Positions 34,089-43,167 of a stretch of DNA of 64,000 bases are shown one piece after another (positions within the stretch are counted from its first letter, which is position 1; each line of letters opens with the position of its first letter). Made by a program: the position numbers and the translations under genes. The DNA is from Verrucomicrobiaceae bacterium UBA1938 (GTDB lineage Bacteria > Verrucomicrobiota > Verrucomicrobiia > Verrucomicrobiales > Verrucomicrobiaceae): the NCBI GenBank assembly GCA_002336895.1, contig DDFC01000042.1, positions 62,001 to 126,000 on the forward strand. The letters run 5' to 3'. The notes under the pieces were generated by a model that made no database searches, was not told where the DNA came from, and saw nothing but the letters and a program-made list of their open reading frames with translations.

Positions 34089-36899
34089 TTACTTCTTCTC
34101 GGTGGGGATGATGCCGGCGCTCACGGCGCGTTTGGCTCCGAGGTATTCTTTGGCCAGGGCTTCGATCTCGTCTTTCTTGATGCCGGAGAAGTCGGTGATG
34201 AAGCTGCGGGCCCAGTCGAGGCGCTCGGGGTGCTCCTGGGCGCAGCGGAGCACGTTCATGGACCAGTAGCGGTTGTCGCGGCGCATCTGCTCCAGCTGGG
34301 CCAGCAGGGGCTTCATGGCGCGGTCAAATTCGTCGTCGGTGATCGGGCCTGCGGCCAGCTTGTCGCCGATCTCGATGACGAGCTTGGTCAGGGAGTCGGC
34401 CAGCTCGGGCTTGCACTCGATCATGGTGGTCATGTAGCCGTAGCCGGTGAAGGTGTCGTTGGCCACGTGGTAGCAGGCGGGGCTGTAGGTGTCTCCCAGT
34501 TCCTCGCGCACCTTGATGCGCAGGCGGTCGTCCAGGATGGAGCCCAGCAGAGTGAGGCGGCGGGTGCGCTTGATGTTCGTCATGTCCGTGGTGGGCCAGT
34601 ACACGGTGGCGATGGCCTTGGGGATCTCTGTGTCAAAGGGGAAGGTCTTGCTGGCTTCGGGCTTGGGGAAGGCCACGGCGCGCTCCTTGGTGTAGTCGGG
34701 CTTCTTGGCGGCGCGCTTGGGCAGGGCACCGAGGGTCTTGGCCACGGCCTTGATCGCAGCATCTTCGTCCACGTCTCCCAGCACGGTCACTTCCAGGTAG
34801 TCCTGCGTGAGGGCAGGGGTGAGCCAGGCCTTCAGCTCTGCCAGGGTGCGCTGGCGCAGCACTTCGATCTTGGGAAAGCCCCAGCGTGCATCGCCGGAGT
34901 GGGTGAAGGCCACCACCTCGCCATTCATGACGCCTTCTGCGGTGTGCTGCAGCTGGGTGTACATGGGTTCCAGATTTTTCTCAAACTGGCGCGCTGCCTC
35001 TTCGCGGTAGCCGGGGGCCACGAGGTAGGCGGTGAGCAGCTGCATCTGCGCCTCCAGGTCTGCCGGAGTGGTGCGGCCGCTGAGCACAAAGGCCTCGTCT
35101 CCCACGGAGAAATCACTGCCCACGGTGCGGCTGGCAAAGATGCGGCGGATGTCGTCCACGCCGTGCTTTTCCAGGCCACCGAGCTGGAAGGTGCTCTGCG
35201 CAAAGGGGATGATGCCCGGCTTGTCTGGAGGGGTGCTGAGCTTGCCGCCGCCAAAGTTGATCAGCACGCGGATGGTGCCTTTTTCAAATTCAGTGTGTTT
35301 GAAGTTGAAGCGCACGTTGTTTTCAAACACGGCCTGGACGATCTCCAGATCCTTGGCCTCGGAGCGGCTGGCCACCTTGCCCTCAGGGCCAAACTCGGTG
35401 TAGGCAAAGGCGGCGGTTTCTTCCTTGGCAGGAGCGGCCACGGGCTTGGCGCGGCTGGCTTTGAAGGTGTCGATGATCTGTTTGTTGGCATCGCCTTCCA
35501 GCTTCAGATTGCCACCGAGAAAGAGCTGCACGTCATCGCCTTTCCAGTCTTCCACGAGTGCGGCGTGGCTGTCTTCCTTCTTCAGGCTGGCCAGCACGGT
35601 GGAGACGCGGGCGAGGTCATCCGCCGGATGGGTGAAGACCTTCTTGCCTGCGATGATGCTGACGATGCCGCTGGCCAGATCGCGGGACTTGCGGCTTTCG
35701 GCCTGATCGGCGCGCAGCTTGGCCCCTTTGAGCACGGTGGCCTTGGCTTCTTCAAATTCGGCATCGGTAAAGCCGTGCTCGATGGCGCGGCGCAGTTCCG
35801 TTTCCAGCAGGGTCAGGGTGGCCTGCCAGTTCTTGGGGTCGCACTGGGCCTGGATGCCGTTCACGCTGACAAATTCGAGATACTCGTAGCTGTAGCTCTC
35901 TGCGCCCATGAAGGGGGCGCCTTCGGCCTTGGCCAGTTTGGAGAGGCGCTGGTTGATCATCATGTCGGCCAGGTCGCGGATGGTTTTCTCGCGGCGGGTG
36001 GCGGCGCTGTCGGGCTTGTTCTTGGCAGGGCGGGGGATCTCCACGGAGATGGTCAGGGCCTCGGCCTGCATCTCGGTGTGCAGCTTGGCGATGGTGCCGT
36101 AGCCGGAGGTGACTTTGCCGAGATTGGGCTCTTCGGCATCGCCGTGCCTGGGTTTGGCATTGGCAAACTGCTTCTCGATCTCCGCCTTCACAGCGGCGGT
36201 GTCTTTGAAATCACCCACGGCCACGATGGTGGCGCGCTTGGGCGTGTAGTACTTCTCGTAGAAGTCCACAAAGCGCGGGCGCTTCATGGTCTTGATCATC
36301 TCCTCGGTGCCGATGGGCATGCGGTCCGGCAGGATGGACTCGGGCATGGCAAACTTGTAGCCCGCCATCATGGTGCGGTACTCGATGGAGTCACGGCTGA
36401 GCTTTTCGCTGAGGATGATGCCGCGCTCCTTGTCGATCTCGGCCTCATTGAGCAGCATGCCGTCGAGGTCATCGCGGAAGAGCTGCAGGCCTTCGGCGAT
36501 GTACTTGGGCTCCACCTTGGGCAGCTCCAGCATGTACACGGTTTCCTTGAAGGAGGTGTGTGCATTGGTGTCTGCGCCAAAGCCCATGCCCAGGCGCTGG
36601 AAGTACTCCACCATCTCGCCGCCTTTGAAGTGGCGGGAGCCATTGAAGGCCATGTGCTCCAGGTAGTGCGCCATGCCCTGCTGGTCGTTTTCCTCCATGA
36701 GGGAGCCCACATCCATGTACAGGCGGATGCTGGCGCGGCCGGGGGGCTCATCGTGCGGCAGGATGACGTAGCGCAGGCCGTTTTCCAGCTGGCCAAACTG
36801 GGCCTTGGGGTCGGCCTTGAGATCGCTGGTGTCCTGCGGCCAGGTGGCGGCATGCGCGGTGGAGGCGACGACGGCTGCGAGAAGGAGGGAGCGTAGCAT
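34089..36899 (-). CDS. M16-family zinc metallopeptidase (insulinase type)
   Basis: A 936-residue exported peptidase. Signal peptide to about residue 17; the ATG at 36899 is chosen for it. The inverted zinc motif HYLEH lies at 78-82, and the downstream zinc glutamate is expected near NEAEIDKERGIILSE. Four M16 half-domains fit the length, as in pitrilysin/PqqL-type proteins, the second half being the inactive partner that closes the chamber. Likely a periplasmic peptidase that degrades medium-sized peptides. It stands between the repeat-rich region and the alpha/beta hydrolase gene. Its substrate is unknown. Confidence 0.9.
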   Translation of the reverse strand: MLRSLLLAAVVASTAHAATWPQDTSDLKADPKAQFGQLENGLRYVILPHDEPPGRASIRLYMDVGSLMEENDQQGMAHYLEHMAFNGSRHFKGGEMVEYFQRLGMGFGADTNAHTSFKETVYMLELPKVEPKYIAEGLQLFRDDLDGMLLNEAEIDKERGIILSEKLSRDSIEYRTMMAGYKFAMPESILPDRMPIGTEEMIKTMKRPRFVDFYEKYYTPKRATIVAVGDFKDTAAVKAEIEKQFANAKPRHGDAEEPNLGKVTSGYGTIAKLHTEMQAEALTISVEIPRPAKNKPDSAATRREKTIRDLADMMINQRLSKLAKAEGAPFMGAESYSYEYLEFVSVNGIQAQCDPKNWQATLTLLETELRRAIEHGFTDAEFEEAKATVLKGAKLRADQAESRKSRDLASGIVSIIAGKKVFTHPADDLARVSTVLASLKKEDSHAALVEDWKGDDVQLFLGGNLKLEGDANKQIIDTFKASRAKPVAAPAKEETAAFAYTEFGPEGKVASRSEAKDLEIVQAVFENNVRFNFKHTEFEKGTIRVLINFGGGKLSTPPDKPGIIPFAQSTFQLGGLEKHGVDDIRRIFASRTVGSDFSVGDEAFVLSGRTTPADLEAQMQLLTAYLVAPGYREEAARQFEKNLEPMYTQLQHTAEGVMNGEVVAFTHSGDARWGFPKIEVLRQRTLAELKAWLTPALTQDYLEVTVLGDVDEDAAIKAVAKTLGALPKRAAKKPDYTKERAVAFPKPEASKTFPFDTEIPKAIATVYWPTTDMTNIKRTRRLTLLGSILDDRLRIKVREELGDTYSPACYHVANDTFTGYGYMTTMIECKPELADSLTKLVIEIGDKLAAGPITDDEFDRAMKPLLAQLEQMRRDNRYWSMNVLRCAQEHPERLDWARSFITDFSGIKKDEIEALAKEYLGAKRAVSAGIIPTEKK

Positions 36900-37053
36900 G
36901 AGGGTGCGGCTGGCGGTGGTTTGGGAAAGAAGCGGACGAACGTGGAAACTCAGTGCGGCGAATGAATACGCGCGGAAACCAATGACGAAACGGCGCAGGA
37001 GCAGAAATTCGTCATTGGAATGTTGGATTGGGGCATTCCAGCCTGTGGCGGGC

Positions 37054-37926
37054 TTAGTCCACCTTGCCGAGGCCCGCTTCGGGGTCCGGCTCCAGGAATC
37101 CGAGCTCGACGAAGAGCTCGTCCATGGCCATGAGGGTGGCCTCGTACATCTCAAAGGAGAGATTGAAATTAAAGAAGCCGTGGCCCTGGCCTTCGAATTC
37201 GATCAGGCGGCAGAGGTTCTTCTTCTTGCTCGACTTGCGGGCAAACTGATAAGAGCCGTCAAAGGGCACCACGCGGTCTCCAGTGCCGTGCATGATGAGC
37301 ATGGGCGGCAGGCCGGGGCGGATGGCGCGGATGAGGTCGGCGGCCTTGCAGGTGGCCTGGTCCGGCCAGCGGTCGCGGCCAAAGGCGTACTTGGAGTAGG
37401 TGTCCATCACCGGATTGAACAGCACGATGGCGTTCGGAGCCGGGCTGCAGTCCAGGGCGTCTGAGGGATCGTCAAAACCGCTGAGGATGGCGGAGGAGGC
37501 GATGGCGTGGCCGCCACCGGAGCCGCCCACGCCGACGATCTTGCCGGGATTGATGCCCAGCTCCACGGCGTTCATGCGGATCCAGCGGATGGCGGAGCGC
37601 GCATCGGCCATGGCTTCCACCGGGCCGGTGCCGTGGCGGGTGCTCACACGGTAGTCAAAGCAGATCGTGGTCATGCCACGGGAGGCGAAATAGACGCAAT
37701 GCGGGGCAAACTGCGCCACCTGGCCGTTGTCCCAGCCGCTGCTGAAAAAGAAAGCCGCCACCGACTTGGGGTACGAGGGAGCCTTGTCCATCTCGGGTTC
37801 CCAAATGTAGGCGGAGAGATTCACGCCGCCGACGGTTTTGTAGATTTCTTCCCGGGCGGTCTTCAGCAGCTCCCGATTGCGATCAATCGGGGGCGTGCGG
37901 GGATGACCTTCACTGTGAGACTCCAT
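37054..37926 (-). CDS. Alpha/beta hydrolase of the dienelactone-hydrolase/acetyl-esterase type
   Basis: A 290-residue hydrolase without signal peptide. The nucleophile elbow is GVGGSGGGHA (S136), the acid is the aspartate in HGTGDRVVPFDG, and the catalytic histidine lies in GQGHGFFNF. The fold and the FFFSSGWDNGQ oxyanion-loop region resemble esterases and lipases that act on short acyl or acetylated sugar substrates, a group very common in PVC bacteria. ATG at 37926 is used instead of the GTG at 37965. It is 154 bp upstream of the M16 peptidase start on the same strand. Confidence 0.85.
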   Translation of the reverse strand: MESHSEGHPRTPPIDRNRELLKTAREEIYKTVGGVNLSAYIWEPEMDKAPSYPKSVAAFFFSSGWDNGQVAQFAPHCVYFASRGMTTICFDYRVSTRHGTGPVEAMADARSAIRWIRMNAVELGINPGKIVGVGGSGGGHAIASSAILSGFDDPSDALDCSPAPNAIVLFNPVMDTYSKYAFGRDRWPDQATCKAADLIRAIRPGLPPMLIMHGTGDRVVPFDGSYQFARKSSKKKNLCRLIEFEGQGHGFFNFNLSFEMYEATLMAMDELFVELGFLEPDPEAGLGKVD

Positions 37927-38094
37927 GTTTTGGGGGGAAAATATGACGTTCGCCAGAATCACCAAATCAGCAAATGGTTTTACTCTGGATTAAAACTATC
38001 ACAGCAATTATTCCGGTATGCTAATCATAAAATAACGATGACCGATTGTTTTTGCCTGAATCCGCGTCTTGTTCACGGTTTTTGCCGTTTCTCC

Positions 38095-38970
38095 ATGCGC
38101 TCTTTTCTTCTGTTTGTCCTCGGATTTGCCCTGCTGCAGCTGGGTGCGGTACCCGCCCATGCTCAGGATGATGCCGCCCTGAGGGGCGATCTGGAAAAAG
38201 CCTATCTTAAATGGAGGGAGGCCATGCTGCGCAAGGACGCCCCGGCCTGGGCGGGCAGCATCAGCCGCTACCGCCAGACGGTGATCCGCAACATGGTGGT
38301 GAGCGAGAGGCGGTCCTTTCCTGAGGCGGTCTTTGACTCCCCGGTGGTGCCGCCGCTGCTCACGGGGCTGCGCCTGCTGGAAGCCCAGGCGGTGGGTGAG
38401 ACGGCGCATCTGGTCTATTATGGAAAGATCGACATGGGGCAGGACAAGGCGCTGGTGCACGAAGACCTGCTGAAGCTGAAATTTTCCCGAGAAAACGGGG
38501 TGTGGAAGTACGACAGCAACCGCATCTCCCGCATGGACAAGGCCCCGCCCGAGGTGCTGAAAGCCCTGCGTGAAGGCACACGCCCGGAGTTTCTCGACAC
38601 ACCCGAGTTTACCCCGCCGGGCAAGATGCCGCCCACGCCGCCGCTGTGCCGCGTGCCGGACTTCAAGGCGGGCTTCAAGCTGGAGACCTTTGGCTACCAG
38701 ACGACGCTCGAAGCGAATGGCATCAGCTACGATCCGGTGGAGGACGGGCTGGATCAGCAGCTCCTCATCGGCGGGCTGGTCAGGGGGCGCAATGAGATCA
38801 CACTGCACATCAAGCCGGTGCCGCGTCCGGAGAAGGAGAAGCCTGCGCTGCAGATCCGCATCTACCTCCTGCCGGATGATCCGGGCAAACCCAGCCGGGA
38901 AGTGCTGCGGTGGTCGGCCCCAGAGGCGGGTGCCCCCGCCAAGGTGACGCTGCCCATCGAAGTCAAATAA
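38095..38970 (+). CDS. Exported protein of unknown function
   Basis: A 291-residue protein with a clear signal peptide (MRSFLLFVLGFALLQLGAVP...AHA, about 24 residues), which sets the start at 38095 although the frame is open far upstream. The mature part has a helical first half (ALRGDLEKAYLKWREAMLRKDAPAWAGSISRYRQ) resembling a DUF4440/SnoaL-like helical opening, and a C-terminal beta-rich part from about residue 185. No catalytic motif is visible. It is followed 10 bp later by rnhB, so it heads the rnhB-yraN-PycTM gene string. The upstream gap is AT-rich. Confidence 0.7.
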   Translation: MRSFLLFVLGFALLQLGAVPAHAQDDAALRGDLEKAYLKWREAMLRKDAPAWAGSISRYRQTVIRNMVVSERRSFPEAVFDSPVVPPLLTGLRLLEAQAVGETAHLVYYGKIDMGQDKALVHEDLLKLKFSRENGVWKYDSNRISRMDKAPPEVLKALREGTRPEFLDTPEFTPPGKMPPTPPLCRVPDFKAGFKLETFGYQTTLEANGISYDPVEDGLDQQLLIGGLVRGRNEITLHIKPVPRPEKEKPALQIRIYLLPDDPGKPSREVLRWSAPEAGAPAKVTLPIEVK

Positions 38971-38980
38971 CCTCCCGGTC

Positions 38981-39598
38981 ATGCCAACGCTCGACCATGA
39001 AAAGACACTGCGGGCCGCTGGATTCCGCGTGGTGGCCGGTATTGATGAAGCAGGACGCGGCCCCCTGGCCGGTCCGGTGTGTGTGGCGGCCGTGGTGCTG
39101 CCGGATGACTTTTTCCATCCCGTGCTCAATGACTCCAAGCAGCTCAGCGAGGTGAAGCGCGAGCGTTTGTATGAGGAGATCACCGCAGATGCGCGCATCC
39201 GCTGGCACTGCGTGACGGTGGAGCCTGCGGAGATCGACCGCATCAACATCCTGCAGGCCACGTGGGCTGGCATGCGCCGTGCGGCGCTGGCGCTGCAGCC
39301 GGTGCCGGATGCGGTGCTGATCGACGGCAAGCCGGTGAAGCAATATCCGCTGCACCAGGTGGCGCTGGTGAAGGGGGACAGCCTCAGCTACTCCATCGCG
39401 GCGGCCAGCATCATTGCCAAGGTCACGCGGGACCGTCTCATGGTGGCCATGGCGCAGAAGCATCCGGCGTATGGGTTTGAGATTCACAAAGGCTACCCCA
39501 CGCCCGCCCATCTGGCGGCGCTGCGCCAGCACGGGCCCTGCCCGGAGCACCGGCGCAGCTTTGGCCCGGTGGCACAGCTGGAGCTGGATCTGTCATGA
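38981..39598 (+). CDS. rnhB: Ribonuclease HII
   Basis: A 205-residue enzyme that cuts RNA in RNA-DNA hybrids and removes single ribonucleotides. The catalytic signature GIDEAGRGPLAGP gives D22 and E23; VLIDGKPV supplies the third aspartate and SIAAASIIAKVTRDR the helix with the fourth acidic residue. GYPTPAHLAALRQHGPCPEHRRSF is the typical C-terminal substrate-binding part. It overlaps yraN by 4 bp (ATGA), so the two are translationally coupled. Confidence 0.95.
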   Translation: MPTLDHEKTLRAAGFRVVAGIDEAGRGPLAGPVCVAAVVLPDDFFHPVLNDSKQLSEVKRERLYEEITADARIRWHCVTVEPAEIDRINILQATWAGMRRAALALQPVPDAVLIDGKPVKQYPLHQVALVKGDSLSYSIAAASIIAKVTRDRLMVAMAQKHPAYGFEIHKGYPTPAHLAALRQHGPCPEHRRSFGPVAQLELDLS

Positions 39599-40125
39599 CC
39601 CAGGAAACGCCGCCATCCGAAAGCCTCTGGAGCCGGATGCAGCGGCGGGTGCTGGAGGCTGCATGGCTGCGCACGGCAGTGCTGTGGCTGCGGGCGCGGA
39701 CGTGGCTCTCTTTTAGCAGGCAGCTGGCCGGTCTGCCGCTGAGCCCCAAGGAGGTGGGGCAGATGGGCGAGCTGCTGGCCGCACGCTGGCTCTCCGCGCA
39801 TGGCCGCCGGGTGCTCTACCGCAACTACCGTGGGCCTAACCGTGGAGAGGTGGACATCGTGGCACGGCATGGTCAGGTGCTTACCTTTGTGGAAGTGAAG
39901 GCGCGAACGAGCACGGAGTTTGGCCGCCCGGCGGATGCCGTGGGCGCGGAAAAGCAGCGCCTCATCCAGCGCGGTGCCATGGACTGGCTGCGCCTGCTGG
40001 GAAAGCCACGCCTGAGCTTCCGTTTTGACATCGTGGAGGTGGTGCTGACCGAGGGGCAGAGGCCGCATGTGAACGTGATCGAGGACGCCTTCCAGATGCC
40101 GGACAGCTCCATGGCCGGGCGGTGA
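39595..40125 (+). CDS. YraN/UPF0102 family nuclease-like protein
   Basis: A 176-residue protein. After a 45-residue N-terminal extension comes the UPF0102 core: GELLAARWLSAHGRRVLYRNYRGPNRGEVDIVA...FVEVKARTS, which has the E-D-EVK pattern of a restriction-endonuclease-like fold. The family often sits next to rnhB, as here, and is presumed to act on nucleic acids, but the activity is little tested. The extension is rich in tryptophan and arginine and is not typical of the family. Confidence 0.88.
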   Translation: MTQETPPSESLWSRMQRRVLEAAWLRTAVLWLRARTWLSFSRQLAGLPLSPKEVGQMGELLAARWLSAHGRRVLYRNYRGPNRGEVDIVARHGQVLTFVEVKARTSTEFGRPADAVGAEKQRLIQRGAMDWLRLLGKPRLSFRFDIVEVVLTEGQRPHVNVIEDAFQMPDSSMAGR

Positions 40126-40203
40126 TGAGTGACGATTTTGACAGGTTGCAGCCTGCGTCTTGCCACGGCTGGAGCTGCTGTCTATGAGACGCGCGCAACG
40201 CCC

Positions 40204-40815
40204 ATGCAGCCAGCCGCCGCACCCACCACCACCCCCGCCTCCAGTCTCCTCGGCACCGTGACCACCCTGGTGCAGGACACACAGGTGGATGTGACCCGCC
40301 TCATCTACATGCTGTATCAAGATGTGGAGCAGCAGATCAACCGCGCAGACCTGAAAGCGCAGCTGACCCTGAGCACCTCCGCCGTGCTGATGGCCATGAT
40401 CGTCAACATCGGCCCCGGAGTGAACGTGCAAAAGATAGCCAGTCTGCGCACGCACGAGCTGGTGGTGCTGGCGCTGTATGCGCTGTTCATTGGGTGCATG
40501 TGCCTGGCCTTTGGGCGCGGCATCGCAGCCGCCTATCCGCGCGCCGTCAGAAAAGCGCCGGATGCCAACCGCCATCCCAATCTCTACTTCTCAGGGCAGA
40601 TCGCCAGCATTCCAGGGGACGAATATGCCGAGCTTTTCTGCAAGCAGTCGAATGACGGCGTGAAGCGCTCTGTCCTGGGCCAGGTGCACTCCAAATGCAT
40701 CGTGCTGGAGGCCAAGCTGCACAATGTACGCAAAGGGATGACGTATCTGCTCATGGCGCTGGGGCTGTGGATCTTTGCACGGCTGGTGCTGGTGACGGGC
40801 GCCGGACTGGGCTGA
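40204..40815 (+). CDS. Two-helix membrane protein resembling Pycsar effector PycTM (DUF5706)
   Basis: A 203-residue protein with an amphipathic N-terminal helix (TRLIYMLYQDVEQQINRADLKAQL), a membrane hairpin (about residues 57-72 and 84-105), the segment PNLYFSGQIASIPGDEYAELF, a helical stretch and a third hydrophobic helix at the C-terminus (about 180-198). This order and the N-L-Y-F-G-x-I plus EEY pattern fit the DUF5706/PycTM family, membrane effectors triggered by cyclic pyrimidine nucleotides in anti-phage Pycsar systems. No pyrimidine cyclase is adjacent; the gene follows yraN by 78 bp. ATG at 40204 is preferred; a GTG at 40129 is possible. Family assignment is by pattern only. Confidence 0.55.
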   Translation: MQPAAAPTTTPASSLLGTVTTLVQDTQVDVTRLIYMLYQDVEQQINRADLKAQLTLSTSAVLMAMIVNIGPGVNVQKIASLRTHELVVLALYALFIGCMCLAFGRGIAAAYPRAVRKAPDANRHPNLYFSGQIASIPGDEYAELFCKQSNDGVKRSVLGQVHSKCIVLEAKLHNVRKGMTYLLMALGLWIFARLVLVTGAGLG

Positions 40816-40856
40816 GGCGGGTGGGGAGCAGGGCAGGGGATGGGCGGCAATCGGCT

Positions 40857-40884
40857 TTGACAGCTACGGCGCACGTCGTAAAAC
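40857..40884 (+). promoter_or_regulatory. Putative sigma-70 promoter for dhaK
   Basis: A perfect -35 box TTGACA (40857-40862) is followed after 16 bp by TAAAAC (40879-40884), 36 bp before the dhaK start codon. Confidence 0.45.
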
Positions 40885-40920
40885 TGGCGCTTCCTTTTTC
40901 CCAACCCAGACGACCCATCC

Positions 40921-41934
40921 ATGAGCAACGCCAATCCTGCCAAGAAGATCATCAACAATCCGCTGAAGTGCGCCGACGAACTCTTTGAGGGTCTGGTGCT
41001 GGCCTATGATGGCAAGGCCCGCCGCGTGGGCACTCGCTCCATCGTCATGAATGATCTGCGCCCCGATGCGCCCGCACTCCTGGTGGGTGGTGGTGCCGGA
41101 CACGAGCCGATCTATCACGGCCTCGTGGGCAAGGGCATGGCAGACGGTGCCGCCGTGGGCGAGATCTTTGCCGCTCCGCCGCCGGACATCGTGCTGGAAG
41201 CCGCCCAGGCCGTGAACCGTGGCAAGGGCGTGCTCTTCCTCTACGGCAACTACGCCGGGGACGTGATGAATTTTGACATTGGCGCGGAACTGGCTGCTGA
41301 CGAAGGCATCACCGTGAAGACCGTCATCATCGCCGACGACGTGTGCTCCGCTCCTCCTGCGGAGAAGCACAAGCGCCGTGGTGTGGCCGGTCTGGTGCCG
41401 ATCACCAAACTGGCTGGTGCCGCCGCGCAGACGGTGGACAGCCTGGACGAGCTGGCCCGCATCGCGCAGAAAGCCTGCGACAACACCCGCACCGTGGGTG
41501 TGTCCACCAAGCCCGGCAGCATTCCCGCCACCGGCAAGCCCACCTTTGAGCTGGCCGATGACGTGATCGGCCTCGGCATGGGCATTCACGGAGAGAAAGG
41601 CGTGGGCCTCATCCCCATGTGCACGGCGGACGAACTCGCAGCCAAGATTCTCGATCTGCTCTTTGCGGATGACCTTGAGCTGAAGTCCGGAGATGAGATC
41701 GTGTTTTTCGTCAACAGCCTCGGCTCCACGCACATGATGGAACTGCTGATCCTGCTGCGCGGTGCCAAGCCGATTCTGGAAGCACGCGGCATCAAGATCC
41801 ACCAGACCATCGTGGACAACATCGTCACCTGTCAGGAAATGGCCGGCGTGAGCTTCAGCATCACCAAGCTGGACGCCGAGCTGAAAAAGCTGTGGGACAT
41901 GCCCTGCGAGAGCGTGGGCTACACCAAGCTCTGA
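40921..41934 (+). CDS. dhaK: Dihydroxyacetone kinase subunit DhaK
   Basis: A 337-residue substrate-binding subunit. GGGAGHEPIYHGLVGKG is the signature N-terminal loop, and the histidine that binds dihydroxyacetone covalently lies in GMGIHGEKG (H223). DhaK and DhaL together phosphorylate dihydroxyacetone or related triose/tetrose sugars. DhaL is encoded 1.2 kb downstream; DhaM, the phosphotransferase component, is not in the window, so the phosphoryl donor (PTS or ATP) is open. The protein length is normal for DhaK alone, unlike single-chain ATP-dependent kinases with fused K and L domains. Confidence 0.93.
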   Translation: MSNANPAKKIINNPLKCADELFEGLVLAYDGKARRVGTRSIVMNDLRPDAPALLVGGGAGHEPIYHGLVGKGMADGAAVGEIFAAPPPDIVLEAAQAVNRGKGVLFLYGNYAGDVMNFDIGAELAADEGITVKTVIIADDVCSAPPAEKHKRRGVAGLVPITKLAGAAAQTVDSLDELARIAQKACDNTRTVGVSTKPGSIPATGKPTFELADDVIGLGMGIHGEKGVGLIPMCTADELAAKILDLLFADDLELKSGDEIVFFVNSLGSTHMMELLILLRGAKPILEARGIKIHQTIVDNIVTCQEMAGVSFSITKLDAELKKLWDMPCESVGYTKL

Positions 41935-41966
41935 TCCCGGCCAGTCCGCACCCCACCCGCCTCTGC

Positions 41967-42347
41967 ATGAAACTCCCCGCGATCTTCGCCAGCCCTGCCA
42001 ACATGAGGACCGTTCTGAAAGGAACGCCCATCTTCAGAAAAGGGGACGATTCCGGGGAGATGTACGTGGTGGACAGCGGGGAGGTGGACATCGTGATCAA
42101 CGGCGTCATCGTCGAAACCGTGCGCTCGGAAGGCTTCTTTGGCGAGATCTCGCTCATCGAAGACTCCGTGCGCTCGGCAGACGCCGTGGCCCGCACGGAC
42201 TGCAAGCTGCTGCCCGTGAACCGGCACCACTTTCTCTACATGGTGGACGAGATCCCACAGTTTGCCCTTCACGTGATGAAAGGCATGGCCGACCGCCTCC
42301 GCCGCGCCGACCGCCGCGCATCAGGCGAGGTGGAGACGGAGGACTGA
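41967..42347 (+). CDS. Small cyclic-nucleotide-binding (CNMP) domain protein
   Basis: A 126-residue protein that is essentially one cNMP-binding beta-barrel: VLKGTPIFRKGDDSGEMYVVDSGEVDIVINGVIVETVRSEGFFGEISLIEDSVRSADAVARTD. The phosphate-binding cassette FFGEISLIEDSVRSADAVA has the glutamate and a serine-arginine stretch of CRP-type cassettes. There is no DNA-binding domain, so it cannot be a classical CRP regulator; it may act as a sensor subunit. It starts 32 bp after dhaK on the same strand and is likely co-transcribed. Confidence 0.85.
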   Translation: MKLPAIFASPANMRTVLKGTPIFRKGDDSGEMYVVDSGEVDIVINGVIVETVRSEGFFGEISLIEDSVRSADAVARTDCKLLPVNRHHFLYMVDEIPQFALHVMKGMADRLRRADRRASGEVETED

Positions 42348-42403
42348 GGGGGGCGTGGTGAAGGAGGGTTGAAATCAGCCGTATTCCGATTAGGATTGAA
42401 CTT

Positions 42404-42676
42404 ATGATCACAGCAGCCACCACGGAGGCAGGCATTTTAAGCCGTGTCATCCAACCCGGCACGGGGGGATGGGACAAGGCGGCTGCTAATGCTATCCTGA
42501 GCTTTGCCTTCTCGGAAGATGATCGTCAGCGGATGCTAGTGCTGCTGGAAAAAGCCAAGGCGGATGAACTGAGCGAGAGCGAACAGGCGGAGCTGACCAG
42601 TTTTCAAAAAGCTGGCAGGACTCTTGAGCTGATGAAGGCTCGGGCCCGTGTTTCACTCCAACAGGCTGCGGCTTGA
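42404..42676 (+). CDS. Small protein paired with an HNH nuclease
   Basis: A 90-residue acidic, helical protein without recognised domain (DDRQRMLVLLEKAKADELSESEQAELTSFQKAGRTLELMKARARVSLQ). Helix-rich partners of this kind commonly precede HNH genes in cyanobacteria and PVC bacteria. Its stop codon is 3 bp before the HNH start, so the two are coupled. GC is lower than in flanking dha genes (about 55 %). A role as inhibitor or partner of the nuclease is a guess from arrangement. Confidence 0.6.
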   Translation: MITAATTEAGILSRVIQPGTGGWDKAAANAILSFAFSEDDRQRMLVLLEKAKADELSESEQAELTSFQKAGRTLELMKARARVSLQQAAA

Positions 42677-42679
42677 GTC

Positions 42680-43090
42680 ATGCCGCGCCCCTCTCGTGAT
42701 CTAGAGCGGCAGGTATTGGCGCTGGCCGCAGGCAGGTGTGAATACTGTCACGTCCCTGAAAAGGTTTCTGAATTGCCCTTTCATCTGGATCATGTCATCG
42801 CAGAGAAACATCGCGGACCCACGGTTTTGGAAAATTTGGCGTGGGCATGTTTCTCCTGCAACATGCACAAGGGCTCCAATATCGCAGGCATTGATCCAGT
42901 GACTGGCGAGGTGGTCAGGCTGTTTCGTCCTCGGCAGGATGTCTGGGGGGAGCATTTCAGCTGGCAGGGGGCATGGCTGCATGGGAAAACACCCGTCGGA
43001 CGCACAACGGTGATGGTTTTGGAAATGAACGACCCCGATGCGGTGTTACTTCGGGAATTACTGATACTTGAGGGCATTTTTGAAGCATGA
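42680..43090 (+). CDS. HNH endonuclease
   Basis: 136 residues. The HNH fold is clear: a zinc knuckle CEYC (residues 19-22), FHLDHVIAEKHRGPTVLENLAWACFSCNMHKGSNIAG, with H-x-D-H of the first strand, the asparagine of LENLAW and the second CxxC. The catalytic histidine lies in LDHV. Stand-alone HNH enzymes of this type occur in many genomes, often with a short upstream partner as here; biological targets are unknown. The pair interrupts the dhaK-dhaL cluster and has lower GC, suggesting insertion. Confidence 0.88.
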   Translation: MPRPSRDLERQVLALAAGRCEYCHVPEKVSELPFHLDHVIAEKHRGPTVLENLAWACFSCNMHKGSNIAGIDPVTGEVVRLFRPRQDVWGEHFSWQGAWLHGKTPVGRTTVMVLEMNDPDAVLLRELLILEGIFEA

Positions 43091-43167
43091 CTTTGCTTTA
43101 TTGGAGGGGATGCTCCCTCTCCCTTCCCGTTTGACATCCTCCCGCCTGCGCCAACTGTCGCGGTCCC

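Noticed and set aside
33245..34269. Overlapping open frames in the repeat-rich gap
   Set aside because: They run through repeats and into the antisense of the peptidase, lack domains and ribosome-binding sites.
33996..36896. A 966-residue open frame opposite the M16 peptidase
   Set aside because: It lies wholly antisense to a well-supported peptidase, is low-complexity (Gly/His/Ala/Val), and shows no domain. It is a by-product of GC-rich codon use.
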